A stretch of DNA of 64,000 nucleotides from Epithemia pelagica (GCA_946965045.2 OX337229.1:1860001-1924000); one strand, 5' to 3'. Positions 1 to 9,900 are shown, counted from the first letter of the stretch. Notes: a model not told the origin generated them from the sequence alone. Translations and numbers: made by a program.

Positions 1-1062
1 AGGACAAGTAAAAATCCCGTGACAAATCTTGTTGGATACGTTCCAACTCTTGACCAGTCAACATGGCCAATTCTTCTTCCATGCGATCGTTCCATTTCTT
101 GACATTTTTCACCTCCAAGGCAATGTCCGTCGCCTGTCCACGAAAAACTTCGTCCATTCCCGTTCGTTGCAACAGGAAACGACTGTTGGGCATGGCCGAA
201 CGTGCTCCCTTGGTCCCCGCGCTGCACAACATGGCTCCCATACCGGCACACAAGGCGAGATTCACTGTTTCAATCTTGCAATTTTCTTTGGTATTTTGAA
301 TCAAATCATAAATGGCCAAACTGGGTCGGAGCAAGCCACCGGGAACATTAAAATACAAACTAATCGCTTGGCGAGGATCTTCCTTTCTCAAATACAACAT
401 GATAGCAATAAATTCATTGGCTGTTTCTTCGTCAATAAATTTGTTCAACATGACGGTGCGATCCCGATACATGGCCGCATTAATGTCCACAAATTGAGCC
501 ACCTGCGATCCAGGGGGCTATATGCCGAAGAAACCGAATAACAACAGCAAGAATAGGAAATCCAATGTCCCATGGATCGAGAACATGTGTGGTCAGAGTG
601 GGATACGAAACAAAGCGTCGTTCTTGTCCTGTACCATGATTCTAGACAGCCGTGCGCGTTGTAGGTCGGTCGATCCAATAACCTTTTTGCACCATCACAT
701 TTCATACATTTGCCAGCACAACAACGTACCTTGTATGGAACCATGGGGGTTTGACTCGGCATTCGCATGGGCTCACGTTTGGTAGAAGTTGACATGGAGG
801 TAGTACTAGGAAAAGGATTGTTGAATCTCCGAAAGGATGACTTCTGGGACAAATCACTCGGGGAACCCAATTTGGGAAGAAATAGCTTACCATCACCATG
901 GTGGGCCATGCGACGGAACGTATTGCCTGGTAGTTGAAGAGTCTTGAGACTGGCCGGTCCGAGGACAAAGGCCGTGGTTGCTTCATGGCCACATAGCAAA
1001 CACAACAACGCCACGATCACACATGCATTCGTCGATGCAAAAGTCATGGTATGGAGGAACAC
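1..1062 (-). CDS. Plastid ClpR-like (inactive ClpP) subunit, 3' end missing
   Basis: Two exons are visible: 1062-730 and 517 to the window edge. The intron 729-518 has a GTACGT donor and a TAG acceptor, and splicing gives ...VPYK-PPGSQVAQFVD. Exon 1 encodes a hydrophobic signal peptide followed by ATTAFVLGP, which resembles the diatom plastid ASAFAP cleavage motif, so import into the plastid is likely. A second ATG at 1047 is an equally plausible start. Exon 2 reads as a ClpP fold: AIMLYLRKEDP, FNVPGG, LAIYD and SAGTKGAR are all recognisable. The catalytic serine (normally in AASMGAF) is glycine in LCAGMGAM, and the catalytic histidine of MIHQP is glutamine in LLQRTG. By family knowledge this makes it a ClpR-type structural subunit of the plastid Clp protease ring. 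The gene runs off the left edge of the window. Confidence 0.85.
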
Positions 1063-1423
1063 TTTGCTCTTTGATTACAGAGACGGGTGGATATAATATA
1101 CTTCGTCGAAACCTCTTGATGATTCAAAAATGAAAAGAACAAGAGACCAAAGGTAGACCCTCAAAAGATCTCGTGCGCACAGGGGGGCGAAAGCAAAAGG
1201 AGGTGCCAGTCGTATTCCACGTGGGGCCAATGGGGACGATTTTGGGGGAGGGGGAAGCTGACGGGTGGATGCACGGACGGTATCGCAACACGACACAAAA
1301 ATCGGTGTCGCGTTCGTTTTGGATCTCTGTCGCCCTCGCCCCGTAAATCTCAAAATGGGGCAAGGCTACTACAAACGATAACAACGCCACCAAGTAGATA
1401 CAAGAGAGCCTCATTCTTTCATC
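1063..1423. other. Intergenic region between divergent genes
   Basis: This 361-bp gap lies between the start codons of the ClpR-like gene (minus) and the p47-like gene (plus). It must hold both promoters. I see no repeat, RNA gene or recognisable core promoter element in it. Confidence 0.5.
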
Positions 1424-2546
1424 ATGAGTAATGTCCATGGATTGTTCTCCAACAAAAACAATGACGATGACGACAACGATGACGAAAACAATCGTTTCGT
1501 CGGTGGCATTGGAGATCGTGGAGGTGGAAGGTATGTTGTGCTGTGGTGTCTCATGCGTCAATGACAGAAATGTTTGTAACACACGCCACTAGAGGTTGGG
1601 AGCGAAACGTAAAGTCTTTGGCTCGTTGATGAAATTGGATTTCTGGAGCAGAATCTTTCGTAATGAAATGTTCTCTCACCAATGAGTGTTCCTTTTTTGA
1701 CTCGTACGTGTGTTTGCTGACACTCTCCATGCAACACTTGGTTCAATTATTGATTCTGGTCTGCCAAAGTGGTCTCGCGGTGCAACCCAATGTCGATGAC
1801 AGTGACCGAGACCGAGTCTTTGGATTGGCGGAAAATGCGACGGCGGACGACAGCAGCCAAGTGAGGCGCACTATTACCATGGTATGACCAACACATTTCT
1901 CAAACACATGTCTGGAATGTTGTTTCGGGTTGCTCTCACACGCACCCTTGCTGTTCTTGTTTGGTATCCCGTTGGTTGATTGGATCGACAGTACCGCGAT
2001 GGTTTTGTGGTGGACGATGGCCCCTACCGTCGATTGGATGATCCGGCCAATGCGGAATTTTTGCGAGCGCTGGCCACTGGTCGGACGCCTCGCGAATTGG
2101 TAGAGGAAAGTGGTGGACAAGGCAATGTTGTGGTTGGTTTGGTCGACAAACGACAAGAAGAATATGTGGAAACCTTTCGATCCTTTTCCGGACAAGGCAC
2201 GTCCTTGGGATCAACCGCCACAACCGCTGCCGCCAGCAGCGCGAGTGGAGAAGCATCCGATGACCCAAGTGTCTTTTCGGCCGTGGGTGACTCGACACCA
2301 TCTCCTGTGGATGAAACTCAACCCACAACCAGTGTGGCGGTCCGACTGCTGAATGGCAAGCGACAAATTGTTCGTCTCAATTTGACATCGACGGTGCAGG
2401 ATTTGGCCCTCAACTTGCGTGAGGCAGCAGGGGAATCCTCCTTTCGGTTAATGGCCGGGTATCCACCCCAACCATTGACCGATGCCACGGCCACCATTGA
2501 AGCGGCCGGATTAAAAGGGGCCCAAGTATCCATGCAAAAAGCATAG
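1424..2546 (+). CDS. p47/UBXN2-type Cdc48 (p97) cofactor with SEP and UBX domains
   Basis: Three exons are reconstructed: 1424-1530, 1770-1881 and 1992-2546. They are separated by GT-AG introns of 239 and 110 bp, and together encode 257 aa in frame. The N-terminus has an acidic Asn/Asp run followed by NRFVGGIGDRGGGSGLAV, which becomes continuous only after splicing. Residues about 68-115 form a SEP domain (TITMYRDGFVVDDGPYR and FLRALATGRTPREL). An SHP-type p97-binding motif follows (FSGQGTSLGS). The C-terminal 75 residues form a UBX domain (TSVAVRLLNGKRQIV and FRLMAGYPPQPL). Known family members recruit ubiquitylated cargo or drive membrane fusion with Cdc48. No N-terminal UBA domain is visible, unlike animal p47 or yeast Shp1. 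Confidence 0.88.
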
Positions 2547-2965
2547 CGAGCTTATAACTACCTGATATGACAGACAAGAATTGAGGACGCTCTTCGACAG
2601 TCCTTTTATGACATTAGTAGGTGTATGAAGCATATCTACCAGAACAACACAGAGGATTTGGATTTTCTTGTCTATTTCTCTTTATGCCGTACTTCATGGG
2701 AACGAAGGATTGAGAATAGTGGTAGATGTAAGGATGACCGCTATTCTCAATGACCATGCTTCTCACATGTACATTGGTAACGCTATTCATTCCTCTTGCT
2801 CCGCATCAATGTTGAACGCAGAGAATCTCTCTCGTAGTAATTGAGTGCCAACCAAACTGTCAAGCACATTCCTCTACGAACATTGCTGGACAAAACAAAC
2901 CAGCAGATACATGTCGCTTGCGAGAATGAAACGAGCAACAGTATAACAATGCTTATAGGAAGGTT
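2547..2965. other. Intergenic region between convergent genes
   Basis: This 419-bp stretch lies between the stop codons of the p47-like gene and the Tic22-like gene. It probably holds both 3' untranslated regions. Nothing else is recognisable. Confidence 0.5.
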
Positions 2966-4087
2966 CTATATAATCATACGATTCGGATCGTAGGGAGCCA
3001 ATCCCTTTTGTTTCAATTCGGCCGCCACTTGGACCGATTGGGAATCGGGGACAAACACAACCTTGGCCAATGGATTTTTCAAGACGGCAACTTCAGTGGC
3101 CCGTTTTCGTACGACAAATTGAAAGAGGGTGACCAAATCCACCACTTCAATCCGGGGTGGTACCACTCCCGGATTTTGCGAATCCCAGTCTTTGAGCAAA
3201 TCGTTGGGATTCAAGTACAATCGAACCGTAGAGTCGTCCTTGGAGGGATTGTCCAAATAAAAGAGAGGGACGGAAGCTTGTTCCTTGAATTTGGCATCGA
3301 GAGGAATGGCCGCTTGTCGTTCTTCAATACCAGGAATGAGAGCAATTTCGGTATTGACGGTAGATTCCAAACCTTTTTTGGCATCTTTTTGACTGGTTCG
3401 TTTGCGTGGTTGCAAGGTCAGTCGCATGGCAATGTCGGCTGGAATGGTGGTAATGGTGGCATCCTTCCAAACGTCACCGTATCCACCCTTGTCGGCCGTT
3501 TTTTGGGCATCGGCCAAAACGGTCAAGGCACCGGAAAAGGTGAAAAAGGCATAGCCACGAGCAAAGCCTCCACGATCCGCTTGAAACAACATGTAGGCGG
3601 CTCCTTGCGAATTGACAATACAAAAGGTGGGGACCGCACGCAAGCTTGTCAATAATTCCGACAAGAGGGGAGTGGAGGAGGAGGGTGTCGTATCGGCATG
3701 AGCCAAGGGTGGTGGAACAAACAAGGAAATACAACCCGCAGCAGCAGCAGCAAGAATCGGAAAACACACGTTGGACTGCAAGACACTTCGACGACTGACG
3801 ACAGTGCCAGAAAGAGCGGCTAGTGCGTTGGAGTCCTGTTGGTCTTTGTCATCGTCTTGTTGTTGTTGTCGTTGTTTCATGGCCAATGGCTGAGAGTGTT
3901 GCCTTTGTGGATCCAACAACCAACCACCAGATTGCATTTTCCTGGCTCGTCGTGTGGTCCCTGTGGTATCCGGAACCACAAGACCCATGACCACCCCGTT
4001 GCGATCAATCGAGGGAACCTTTACCAGCAACCAAAGAACGACGAATACGAAACTAGGAAGCAGCGGAGGAGCTGACAAACGGTTCAT
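2966..4087 (-). CDS. Tic22-like plastid protein
   Basis: This is a single exon of 373 aa. The ATG at 4087 is chosen over the in-frame one at 4204 because a signal peptide (PSFVFVVLWLLVKVPS) follows it immediately. After a Gln/Asp-rich linker comes a second targeting-like element: SRRSVLQS, a hydrophobic stretch (ILAAAAAGCISLFV) and an AHA-type cleavage site. This looks like a twin-arginine thylakoid or intermembrane signal. The mature part begins LLTSLRAVPTFCIVNSQGAAYM and ends with a region on ATEVAVLKNPLAKVVFVPD. That layout matches the Tic22 family, which consists of chaperone-like import factors between the plastid envelope membranes. The family call rests on overall pattern rather than a diagnostic motif, and a thylakoid-lumen protein is the main alternative. 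Confidence 0.6.
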   Translation of the reverse strand: MNRLSAPPLLPSFVFVVLWLLVKVPSIDRNGVVMGLVVPDTTGTTRRARKMQSGGWLLDPQRQHSQPLAMKQRQQQQDDDKDQQDSNALAALSGTVVSRRSVLQSNVCFPILAAAAAGCISLFVPPPLAHADTTPSSSTPLLSELLTSLRAVPTFCIVNSQGAAYMLFQADRGGFARGYAFFTFSGALTVLADAQKTADKGGYGDVWKDATITTIPADIAMRLTLQPRKRTSQKDAKKGLESTVNTEIALIPGIEERQAAIPLDAKFKEQASVPLFYLDNPSKDDSTVRLYLNPNDLLKDWDSQNPGVVPPRIEVVDLVTLFQFVVRKRATEVAVLKNPLAKVVFVPDSQSVQVAAELKQKGLAPYDPNRMII

Positions 4088-4520
4088 TTTGTGTGGCTTC
4101 GTTTGTACTGGGGACAAACAAGAGAATGAAAAGATAAACTGTTTGTGGTCCTCTCGTATCTCTTTTCTCTCTCTCTCCTTCGGGATCGGTCGATCGATCG
4201 ACAAGAAGATGTGTGTGACTTTGAGGTGACAAAGCCAGACGTGTGTCTGCCATCACCTTCCAAAAGATCCAATTTCTAGCGTTTTAATTCAATTTTTGTT
4301 CATAGTTGATTCAATGAAAAACCTAATCTTACTGCTGAGAACTTTTTCGAGGGTATCTTTTGACATGTGTCACATCCACCCATTGGCATCTTCCTGGCGA
4401 CTGGATGGCTGTCAACAGTCTCTCCTTCCTGGACTGAAGGAAGTGTTTGTTGGTGCCAAACACCACTCTACTAGAAGATTCTTTCATCGCCGTTGCTATT
4501 TCTCTGAGGTGGTCACAACA
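4088..4520. promoter_or_regulatory. Divergent intergenic region
   Basis: This gap of about 430 bp separates the starts of the Tic22-like gene (minus) and the unknown membrane protein gene (plus). It contains a pyrimidine run (CTCTCTCTCTC) near 4165 and the GATC-rich palindrome CGGTCGATCGATCGAC near 4187-4202. A promoter function for both genes is inferred from position only. Confidence 0.35.
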
Positions 4521-5789
4521 ATGAGGACTCTTTGGTTCGGCGCTCGGAGAAAGGAGCATGGGCACTTTTTCGGTGGTGCATGGATACAATGGTTCGCCCT
4601 GGTTGGACTGTGTTTTACGCTGTTGGGTGCGGCAATGATACCCGTGACCCATGGATTTGTGGTTGTGGTTCCTACTCCTGCGCCTGTATCCTGGCGAAAG
4701 TCTCTTCCACATTCTTCTACCACGACTACTATCACAGCAAGCATCCATCATCCCTTGCATGGTAGTCCGGATTCCAACAACGACAAGGAGCAGGAGGACA
4801 ACAACGCCCTGAACAAAGTCACATCGTTCTTGAATCCTTACGATTCCAAAATCCCCAAAGAAATAGAGCAAGACATTTACAAAGCCGAAGGCAACACCGC
4901 GGCTGCCAAGGATCGGAGTGTTCGAATCGCTCTGTACGCGACCGTGGCCTTGACCGGATTGGCCATGGCCTTTTTCAATGGATTCTTGTCGGAATTGCGC
5001 AACAGTCCAGCGCCCGTTTCTGTTGTCGACGATTCCATTCAAGTCCCACCCTTTGACTTGCTCAACTCTCCCTTTGCCTGGGTGGATGGCACGGGAGTGA
5101 CACGGTTTTTGTTTCTCAACAAATTGGGTGGTCTCCTGTCCTTATTGATCGGGGCCGGTGCCGGTCTCTTGGCCGAAGCCGAATTTGATACTCGTCGTAT
5201 TAATGCAGAAAAGATTTATCAAGAAATGGAACGACGACGGACCCTAAAGCAAACTGCTTCGCCAAGAGGAGGAGCAACCACCAAGAAGAAGAAACGACGA
5301 GAAGGAACCCGCGAGTCCAAACGCATGGGAGCTTTGGCAGAAGTGGTAGAAGTCCCCGACACCAAAGACACATTTGCAGATGCAGTGGACTCGTCGTCGT
5401 CGTCGTCATCCGATGCTCTGTCCTCGGACGACACTACTACCACAACGCCAACCACGAAACCAGCCGACACTGGTAGTGGTGGTGGTGGTGGAGGCTTGAT
5501 GGATTCTCTCCAGGATTTTTACAAAGAAGCTGACACCATGGCAGCGCAACAAGCCTTGATGCTCAACAAGAAATTGGAAGATGCAGGTGTGTTGGAAAAA
5601 ATTACCGATGAAACTGGGTTGCGAGTCGTCCAGAGCCAGGCAGAAGAAACCGTGTCTCCTGATACCAACCTGCAACAACAAGAAGAAGAAAAAGAAGAGG
5701 AAAAGGGAATGGTTGAAAAAGATTCTAGAACGACGCGGTCCTCCAGAAAGAAAAAGAAACCACCCAAAAAGAGTAAACGAAAACAGTAA
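4521..5789 (+). CDS. Plastid-targeted membrane protein of unknown function
   Basis: This is a single exon of 422 aa. The reading frame is open upstream to 4296, but the ATG at 4521 is preferred because it leads into a signal anchor (WFALVGLCFTLLGAAMIPV) ending in THGF, a plausible plastid cleavage site. Two more hydrophobic segments follow: IALYATVALTGLAMAFFNGF (about 139-158) and FLNKLGGLLSLLIGAGAGLL (about 200-220). Between them is a loop containing VPPFDLLNSPFAWVDGTGV. The C-terminal half is low complexity and charged, with a Ser run, a Thr/Pro stretch, a Gly run and a Lys-rich end. I do not recognise the family. The two-helix core is probably the conserved part, and a thylakoid or envelope location is inferred from the N-terminus. 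Confidence 0.65.
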   Translation: MRTLWFGARRKEHGHFFGGAWIQWFALVGLCFTLLGAAMIPVTHGFVVVVPTPAPVSWRKSLPHSSTTTTITASIHHPLHGSPDSNNDKEQEDNNALNKVTSFLNPYDSKIPKEIEQDIYKAEGNTAAAKDRSVRIALYATVALTGLAMAFFNGFLSELRNSPAPVSVVDDSIQVPPFDLLNSPFAWVDGTGVTRFLFLNKLGGLLSLLIGAGAGLLAEAEFDTRRINAEKIYQEMERRRTLKQTASPRGGATTKKKKRREGTRESKRMGALAEVVEVPDTKDTFADAVDSSSSSSSDALSSDDTTTTTPTTKPADTGSGGGGGGLMDSLQDFYKEADTMAAQQALMLNKKLEDAGVLEKITDETGLRVVQSQAEETVSPDTNLQQQEEEKEEEKGMVEKDSRTTRSSRKKKKPPKKSKRKQ

Positions 5790-6339
5790 TGGGAACAAGG
5801 CACTGATCTCCTTGGACAGGTCCAACGGACCATACTGTTGCGGGCCAGAAAAGCATTAATGACGTCCACAGGCCCTTCTCCACCACAGACAAGAATTTGG
5901 CACCTCGACGACGACAACAACAACAATACACGGAATAGAAGCGAAAACGGAGACTATCGACTTCAAGACGGACGGAACCCGAAAAAACCCCAGTACGGGA
6001 GGACAACAAGAACGTCACAAAACAATCTCGATATAAGGGTCAACAAGACACTATCCTTTCTCACATTCAGGACACTGTCGTTTCAGTAAATTAGGGTCTA
6101 TCTAGTAGAGACAGGCATCCGACGGAGCACTCCTTGTTTGTCATTGTCATTCTGTCATGCGGATCTAACGAAACACACGGCAGCAATAGTTGGGATGCTA
6201 CCTGTCGCCATCGGTCATCTCCACACCTAGCGAGATTCCCGACCAAGACCATGACTGACGTCATATTGCTCCAAACCCACATTCATCTCCATCGCACTTT
6301 CGCACTCCTCTTCAAAACTTCTCTCGGGCTGTGTGTCTC
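5790..6339. other. Intergenic region upstream of histidinol dehydrogenase
   Basis: This 550-bp gap contains only short open frames without family resemblance and a small (GAC/AAC)n trinucleotide patch around 5909-5931. It is presumed to hold the 3' UTR of the upstream gene and the promoter of the next. Confidence 0.4.
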
Positions 6340-7821
6340 ATGTCCATTTATCCGTTGTTGGTTTGCCGTCGTGATTGTCTCGTCCTGTTCCTGGTATACC
6401 TCGCAGCAACTTGTTGTGATATTCAAGCCTTTGTAGTTCGTCCCATTTACTTTGGAAATCGATCATTGAAAAGTACGAAAGAAAATCAATTCACTATGGC
6501 GGAAGCAACAACAACAGCGAACGGCATATTGCACCGCATTACGCCCGACCAAGTGTCGCTCGAAATTAAAGATCCAGTGGACGCCAAGGCCTTGGAACAG
6601 GCCAAAGATATCATTAAGGAGCTGCGATTAGCCAATGGAAAGGTGGACAAGGAAAAGCTCATGGAAGTATCGAAGCGATTGGGTGATTTGCCTGCGGATG
6701 CAACTAGTTTCATGGCATCCAAAGAGGATTGCAAGGCGGCCTTTGACGGCTTGTCGGAGCAAGACCGAACCTCCTTGGTCAATATCCACAATCGCGTCAA
6801 GGCCTTTGCAGAAATGCAACGAAAAAGCGTGGTCGATATGGAAATGGACATTCCGGGTGGCAAGGCCGGACACACGGTGAGTCCCTGTCGCGCTGCGGGT
6901 TGTTATGCTCCCGGAGGTCGGTATCCCTTGCCGTCTTCGGTGATCATGACCGCTGTGACAGCACGGGCCGCCGGTTGTCAAACGGTTGTCTTGGCCAGTC
7001 CCAAACCTGCTCCCATTACGCTGGCGGCTGGATACATTTCCGGAGCCGACTACGTCTTGTGTGTGGGTGGTGCTCAAGCCATTGCCACGTTGGCCTATGG
7101 AATTGACGGTGATGAGACTGGTATGCCCAGTTGCGATGTCATTTGTGGGCCAGGAAACAAATGGGTGACGGCCGCCAAATCGATTGTCAGCGGTCATTGT
7201 GGAATTGACATGTTGGCCGGTCCCTCCGAAGTCTTGGTCATTTGCGACGACACGGCCAATGCCAAGATTGTCGCGGCCGATTTGATTGCCCAAGCCGAAC
7301 ACGATGTTGTGGCGCGAGCTATTTTACTCAGTACCTCCTCCACCATGATTGAAGAAATTGATCAAGAGGTGGCACAACAAGTGGCGGCACTGCCCGAACC
7401 CAATCGATCCACTGCCGGGGAAGCCTTGAAACAAAGTTTTGCCGTCCATTGCAACTCGATTGATCATTGTGTTGAAATTTCGGATGCCATTGCGCCGGAG
7501 CATTTGGAGATTCAAACGAAAGACGCCATGAAGGTTGGACAATCCTGTGCCAATTATGGTGGCTTGTTCGTCGGAGAGCATGCGGCAGAAGTACTGGGAG
7601 ACTACGGCGCTGGTCCGAATCATACCCTTCCAACAGGAGGCACAGGTCGTCATACTGGAGGACTTTCAGTGTTCAACTTTTTAAGGATTCGTACTTGGAT
7701 GAGAGTGGATGATCCAAAAGCAAGTCAAACAATGGTCAATGACAGTATTGTCATGGCAAGACTGGAAGGACTGGAGGGACACGCTAGAGCGGCAGAGGGT
7801 AGAAAAATGGCCACTTCGTAG
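6340..7821 (+). CDS. hisD: Histidinol dehydrogenase, probably plastid-targeted
   Basis: This enzyme oxidises L-histidinol to L-histidine in two NAD-dependent steps, the last reactions of histidine synthesis. The 493-aa protein carries an N-terminal extension (LFLVYLAATCCDIQAFVV) that looks like a signal peptide plus plastid motif, then a full-length catalytic domain. Recognisable family blocks are CYAPGGRYPLPSSV, the GPGN nucleotide-binding motif, DMLAGPSEVLV, the zinc ligands in LIAQAEHD, the catalytic Glu-His of APEHLEI, and the zinc-binding histidine in AGPNHTLPTGGTGR. No catalytic residue is missing. Plants and algae use a single plastid enzyme, so it probably acts there. The gene is intron-free as read. 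Confidence 0.95.
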   Translation: MSIYPLLVCRRDCLVLFLVYLAATCCDIQAFVVRPIYFGNRSLKSTKENQFTMAEATTTANGILHRITPDQVSLEIKDPVDAKALEQAKDIIKELRLANGKVDKEKLMEVSKRLGDLPADATSFMASKEDCKAAFDGLSEQDRTSLVNIHNRVKAFAEMQRKSVVDMEMDIPGGKAGHTVSPCRAAGCYAPGGRYPLPSSVIMTAVTARAAGCQTVVLASPKPAPITLAAGYISGADYVLCVGGAQAIATLAYGIDGDETGMPSCDVICGPGNKWVTAAKSIVSGHCGIDMLAGPSEVLVICDDTANAKIVAADLIAQAEHDVVARAILLSTSSTMIEEIDQEVAQQVAALPEPNRSTAGEALKQSFAVHCNSIDHCVEISDAIAPEHLEIQTKDAMKVGQSCANYGGLFVGEHAAEVLGDYGAGPNHTLPTGGTGRHTGGLSVFNFLRIRTWMRVDDPKASQTMVNDSIVMARLEGLEGHARAAEGRKMATS

Positions 7822-8345
7822 ATTGTTCTATTCCGCGTTTAGTTCTTATCTGCGTTGATGGGGTCTCGAGAGATTCATACGATTTGCCTTTGGACATGGG
7901 AACCAACCTGTAGGGAGCAGCATCAACTACCTACTTTCATCGTGCATTGTACAGCTGCAAGTTTACTTGACATTTGCGGTTTAAAAGCTAACATAATATC
8001 CAACTTCACAGTACTGCAATCACTTACATCGGAATAGAGACTTCCTATTAGGCATCCCATCATTAGAGAGATCGGTATCGAGGCAGGTGGCAAAATCAAA
8101 AACCGTAGGAAGGAAAACAGTTCATGTCCTTAGAAGCTGGTGGAGAGTGTACCGAAATGGCCTGTACTAAGTAGAATAATGATGAGCTTATAATTTCCTT
8201 GATCCTGGTACAAAGTTTAGTCCAAGCGCAGGGCGACTAGAAAGGGGGCGGAGCTAGATTACACCGATCTGCATTTGTTTCTACTCTAGGCAGAATTTCC
8301 CTTGTTTGGTGTGTCTCATTATAACAACCCTTGCATGCTAATGTT
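7822..8345. other. Intergenic region between convergent genes
   Basis: This 524-bp region lies between the stops of histidinol dehydrogenase and the SANT/HNH-like gene. No coding potential, repeat or RNA structure is apparent. Confidence 0.4.
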
Positions 8346-9698
8346 TTACGTCGTGGACCCAGTGATCACTCCTCCATTATGGCCAAACAAATCCATGATC
8401 TCGTCGTGACGCTGCTTTTTTTGCATGGAGGCTTGCCAAACGACATACTCCTGTAGATTTCGTTTCCCCTCCTCAGACAGACCATCATCAAGGTCCAATG
8501 GTTCAGCCCCAGCTACCATTCGAAAGCCATCATGTTTCCGGCACCAATTGTTGCATGTCTTGAAAGCAAGTAGCATTGGGTCGGGCGCAGGATGCTTGCC
8601 TTGTGCATCATTGTCATCATGCCCAGCAAAAGAAATTTTGAACACGGGTTTATGGTGCAAAGTAGACGGACAAAATGGGACGGATGTCTTTTTTTCCTCT
8701 CGAAATTGTTGATATGCGACAATATCGCCATTGTCTTGGTATTGATTCACTCGATTCGGCGTTTTCTGAAGCACACTGTGACCTAGAAACTCACAAATTG
8801 TAGAGGCCAGTCCCACGGCTGTATGAATTTCGTCGAGCGTTGCTGTCGTCGCAGTTTCAAGTGACACCATAGTCATTCCAATCCGTTGAGAAACGTGGGC
8901 TGACTCGCAGATGACAATGGCATCGTAGCCTTGTCCGGCCCAATTTTTTACCGAGTCGAGAGAACAAATTGGAAAGACAAAAACATAGGGATCATTGTCG
9001 AAATAATGGCCTTGGTTGGACATTCTTACAATGTTACAAAGCAGGTTCCGAATACCGGGGTATTTTCTTTGACGTCTTGCCTCTGAGTCTCTGCACCCTA
9101 ACAAAGCCTTCCTTATAACATCCGTATCCACATTTGTCTCCACATCCAATCCAAGTACGGCGCAGGCTGGATAGTCCCAAGTGAGGGCATGATCTCTGGC
9201 TTTGGGAAGCAAGTGAGCCTTGTCCGTTCCTAATGCTGGTTGTCCAAAAATGTCAACTGGAATCAAATCGTCGTTTACCGTTGTTATGGAATCAGCGACA
9301 CTGGTGGTTGCGAGCAGCGCACCGTTATATGTGTTGACGAATTCGTTCGGTTCGCGGGGGTCTTGCTGGAGCTGAAGTCGATTAAAATCCGGGGCACGCG
9401 AACGCACAACTTTCGCTCGGCAAGTATCCCAATTGCCAAGCTTGATTTTTTTGGTGGAGACCTGCTGCTGAGGCCAAACTTCGTTGACAGTGGCAAAATA
9501 TTTCCCTTGCGCGTGAAGGCTTCCAAATCTGGCCGCACAGGCCACTACCCCTCTACCAGGCACACTCTGGGCAATGTCGTCCCAGTCTACGTCCTCTACT
9601 CGCGCGTTGTTGTTGTCTCGCTGATAGACACTCAGAGCCCTCAGAAGACGATCGTCTTCTGCCTCGGACCACGGTGTCTTATTGATTCGAGACGGCAT
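8346..9698 (-). CDS. SANT/Myb-like protein with an HNH-like central region
   Basis: This is a single exon of 450 aa. The ATG at 9698 is chosen because MPSRINKTPWSEAEDDRLL starts a Myb/SANT repeat; the frame is open further upstream to 9806. Residues about 8-75 fit one SANT repeat (PWSEAEDDRLLRAL, VDWDDIAQSVPGR, ACAARFGSL). The middle has VDIFGQPALGTDKAHLLPKA and later GIRNLLCNIVRMSNQGHYFD. The spacing resembles an HNH endonuclease core, where a histidine sits in KAHLLP and an Asn/His pair follows, but the zinc-binding cysteines are not evident. Function is unknown. It could be a DNA-binding protein derived from a mobile nuclease, or simply a diatom-specific family. The nuclease idea is inference. 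Confidence 0.6.
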   Translation of the reverse strand: MPSRINKTPWSEAEDDRLLRALSVYQRDNNNARVEDVDWDDIAQSVPGRGVVACAARFGSLHAQGKYFATVNEVWPQQQVSTKKIKLGNWDTCRAKVVRSRAPDFNRLQLQQDPREPNEFVNTYNGALLATTSVADSITTVNDDLIPVDIFGQPALGTDKAHLLPKARDHALTWDYPACAVLGLDVETNVDTDVIRKALLGCRDSEARRQRKYPGIRNLLCNIVRMSNQGHYFDNDPYVFVFPICSLDSVKNWAGQGYDAIVICESAHVSQRIGMTMVSLETATTATLDEIHTAVGLASTICEFLGHSVLQKTPNRVNQYQDNGDIVAYQQFREEKKTSVPFCPSTLHHKPVFKISFAGHDDNDAQGKHPAPDPMLLAFKTCNNWCRKHDGFRMVAGAEPLDLDDGLSEEGKRNLQEYVVWQASMQKKQRHDEIMDLFGHNGGVITGSTT

Positions 9699-9819
9699 GG
9701 TTGTTATAGCGTTCGTTGTTGTTGCATGTGTGTTGTGTTGTCTTGCTTGGGAAAATCGCGCTTTGCGGTAAAACCTGAAAAGATTATTTTTTCTGCATTT
9801 GACCAATCCATTACCCCCC

Positions 9820-9900
9820 TAGCGGAATAGTGAGTAGTGAGTCCTGGTTGAGTGATTTCTAACTATTCACCAGTGGGACTCACCACTCACCCTTCCGCTA
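9820..9900. repeat. 81-bp fold-back element
   Basis: The left arm starts TAGCGGAATAGTGAGTAGTG at 9820. Its near-exact inverse ends at 9900 (TTCCGCTA read forward). About 22 of 26 bases pair between arms 9820-9847 and 9873-9900. The element lies roughly 120 bp upstream of the SANT/HNH-like start codon. It could be a miniature fold-back element or part of that gene's regulatory region. Confidence 0.7.

Noticed and set aside
3008-3655. 215-codon plus-strand frame opposite the Tic22-like gene
   Set aside because: It is the mirror of the real gene; its Gly/Phe/Gln-rich translation has no family resemblance and the minus frame has a coherent leader and domain.
6628-7302. 224-codon minus-strand frame inside histidinol dehydrogenase
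   Set aside because: Histidinol dehydrogenase is certain on the plus strand, so the antisense frame is a codon-bias shadow.
9240-9830. 196-codon plus-strand frame opposite the SANT/HNH-like gene
   Set aside because: It looks cysteine-rich and protein-like at its end, but it is antisense to a frame with a recognisable SANT domain and has no domain of its own.
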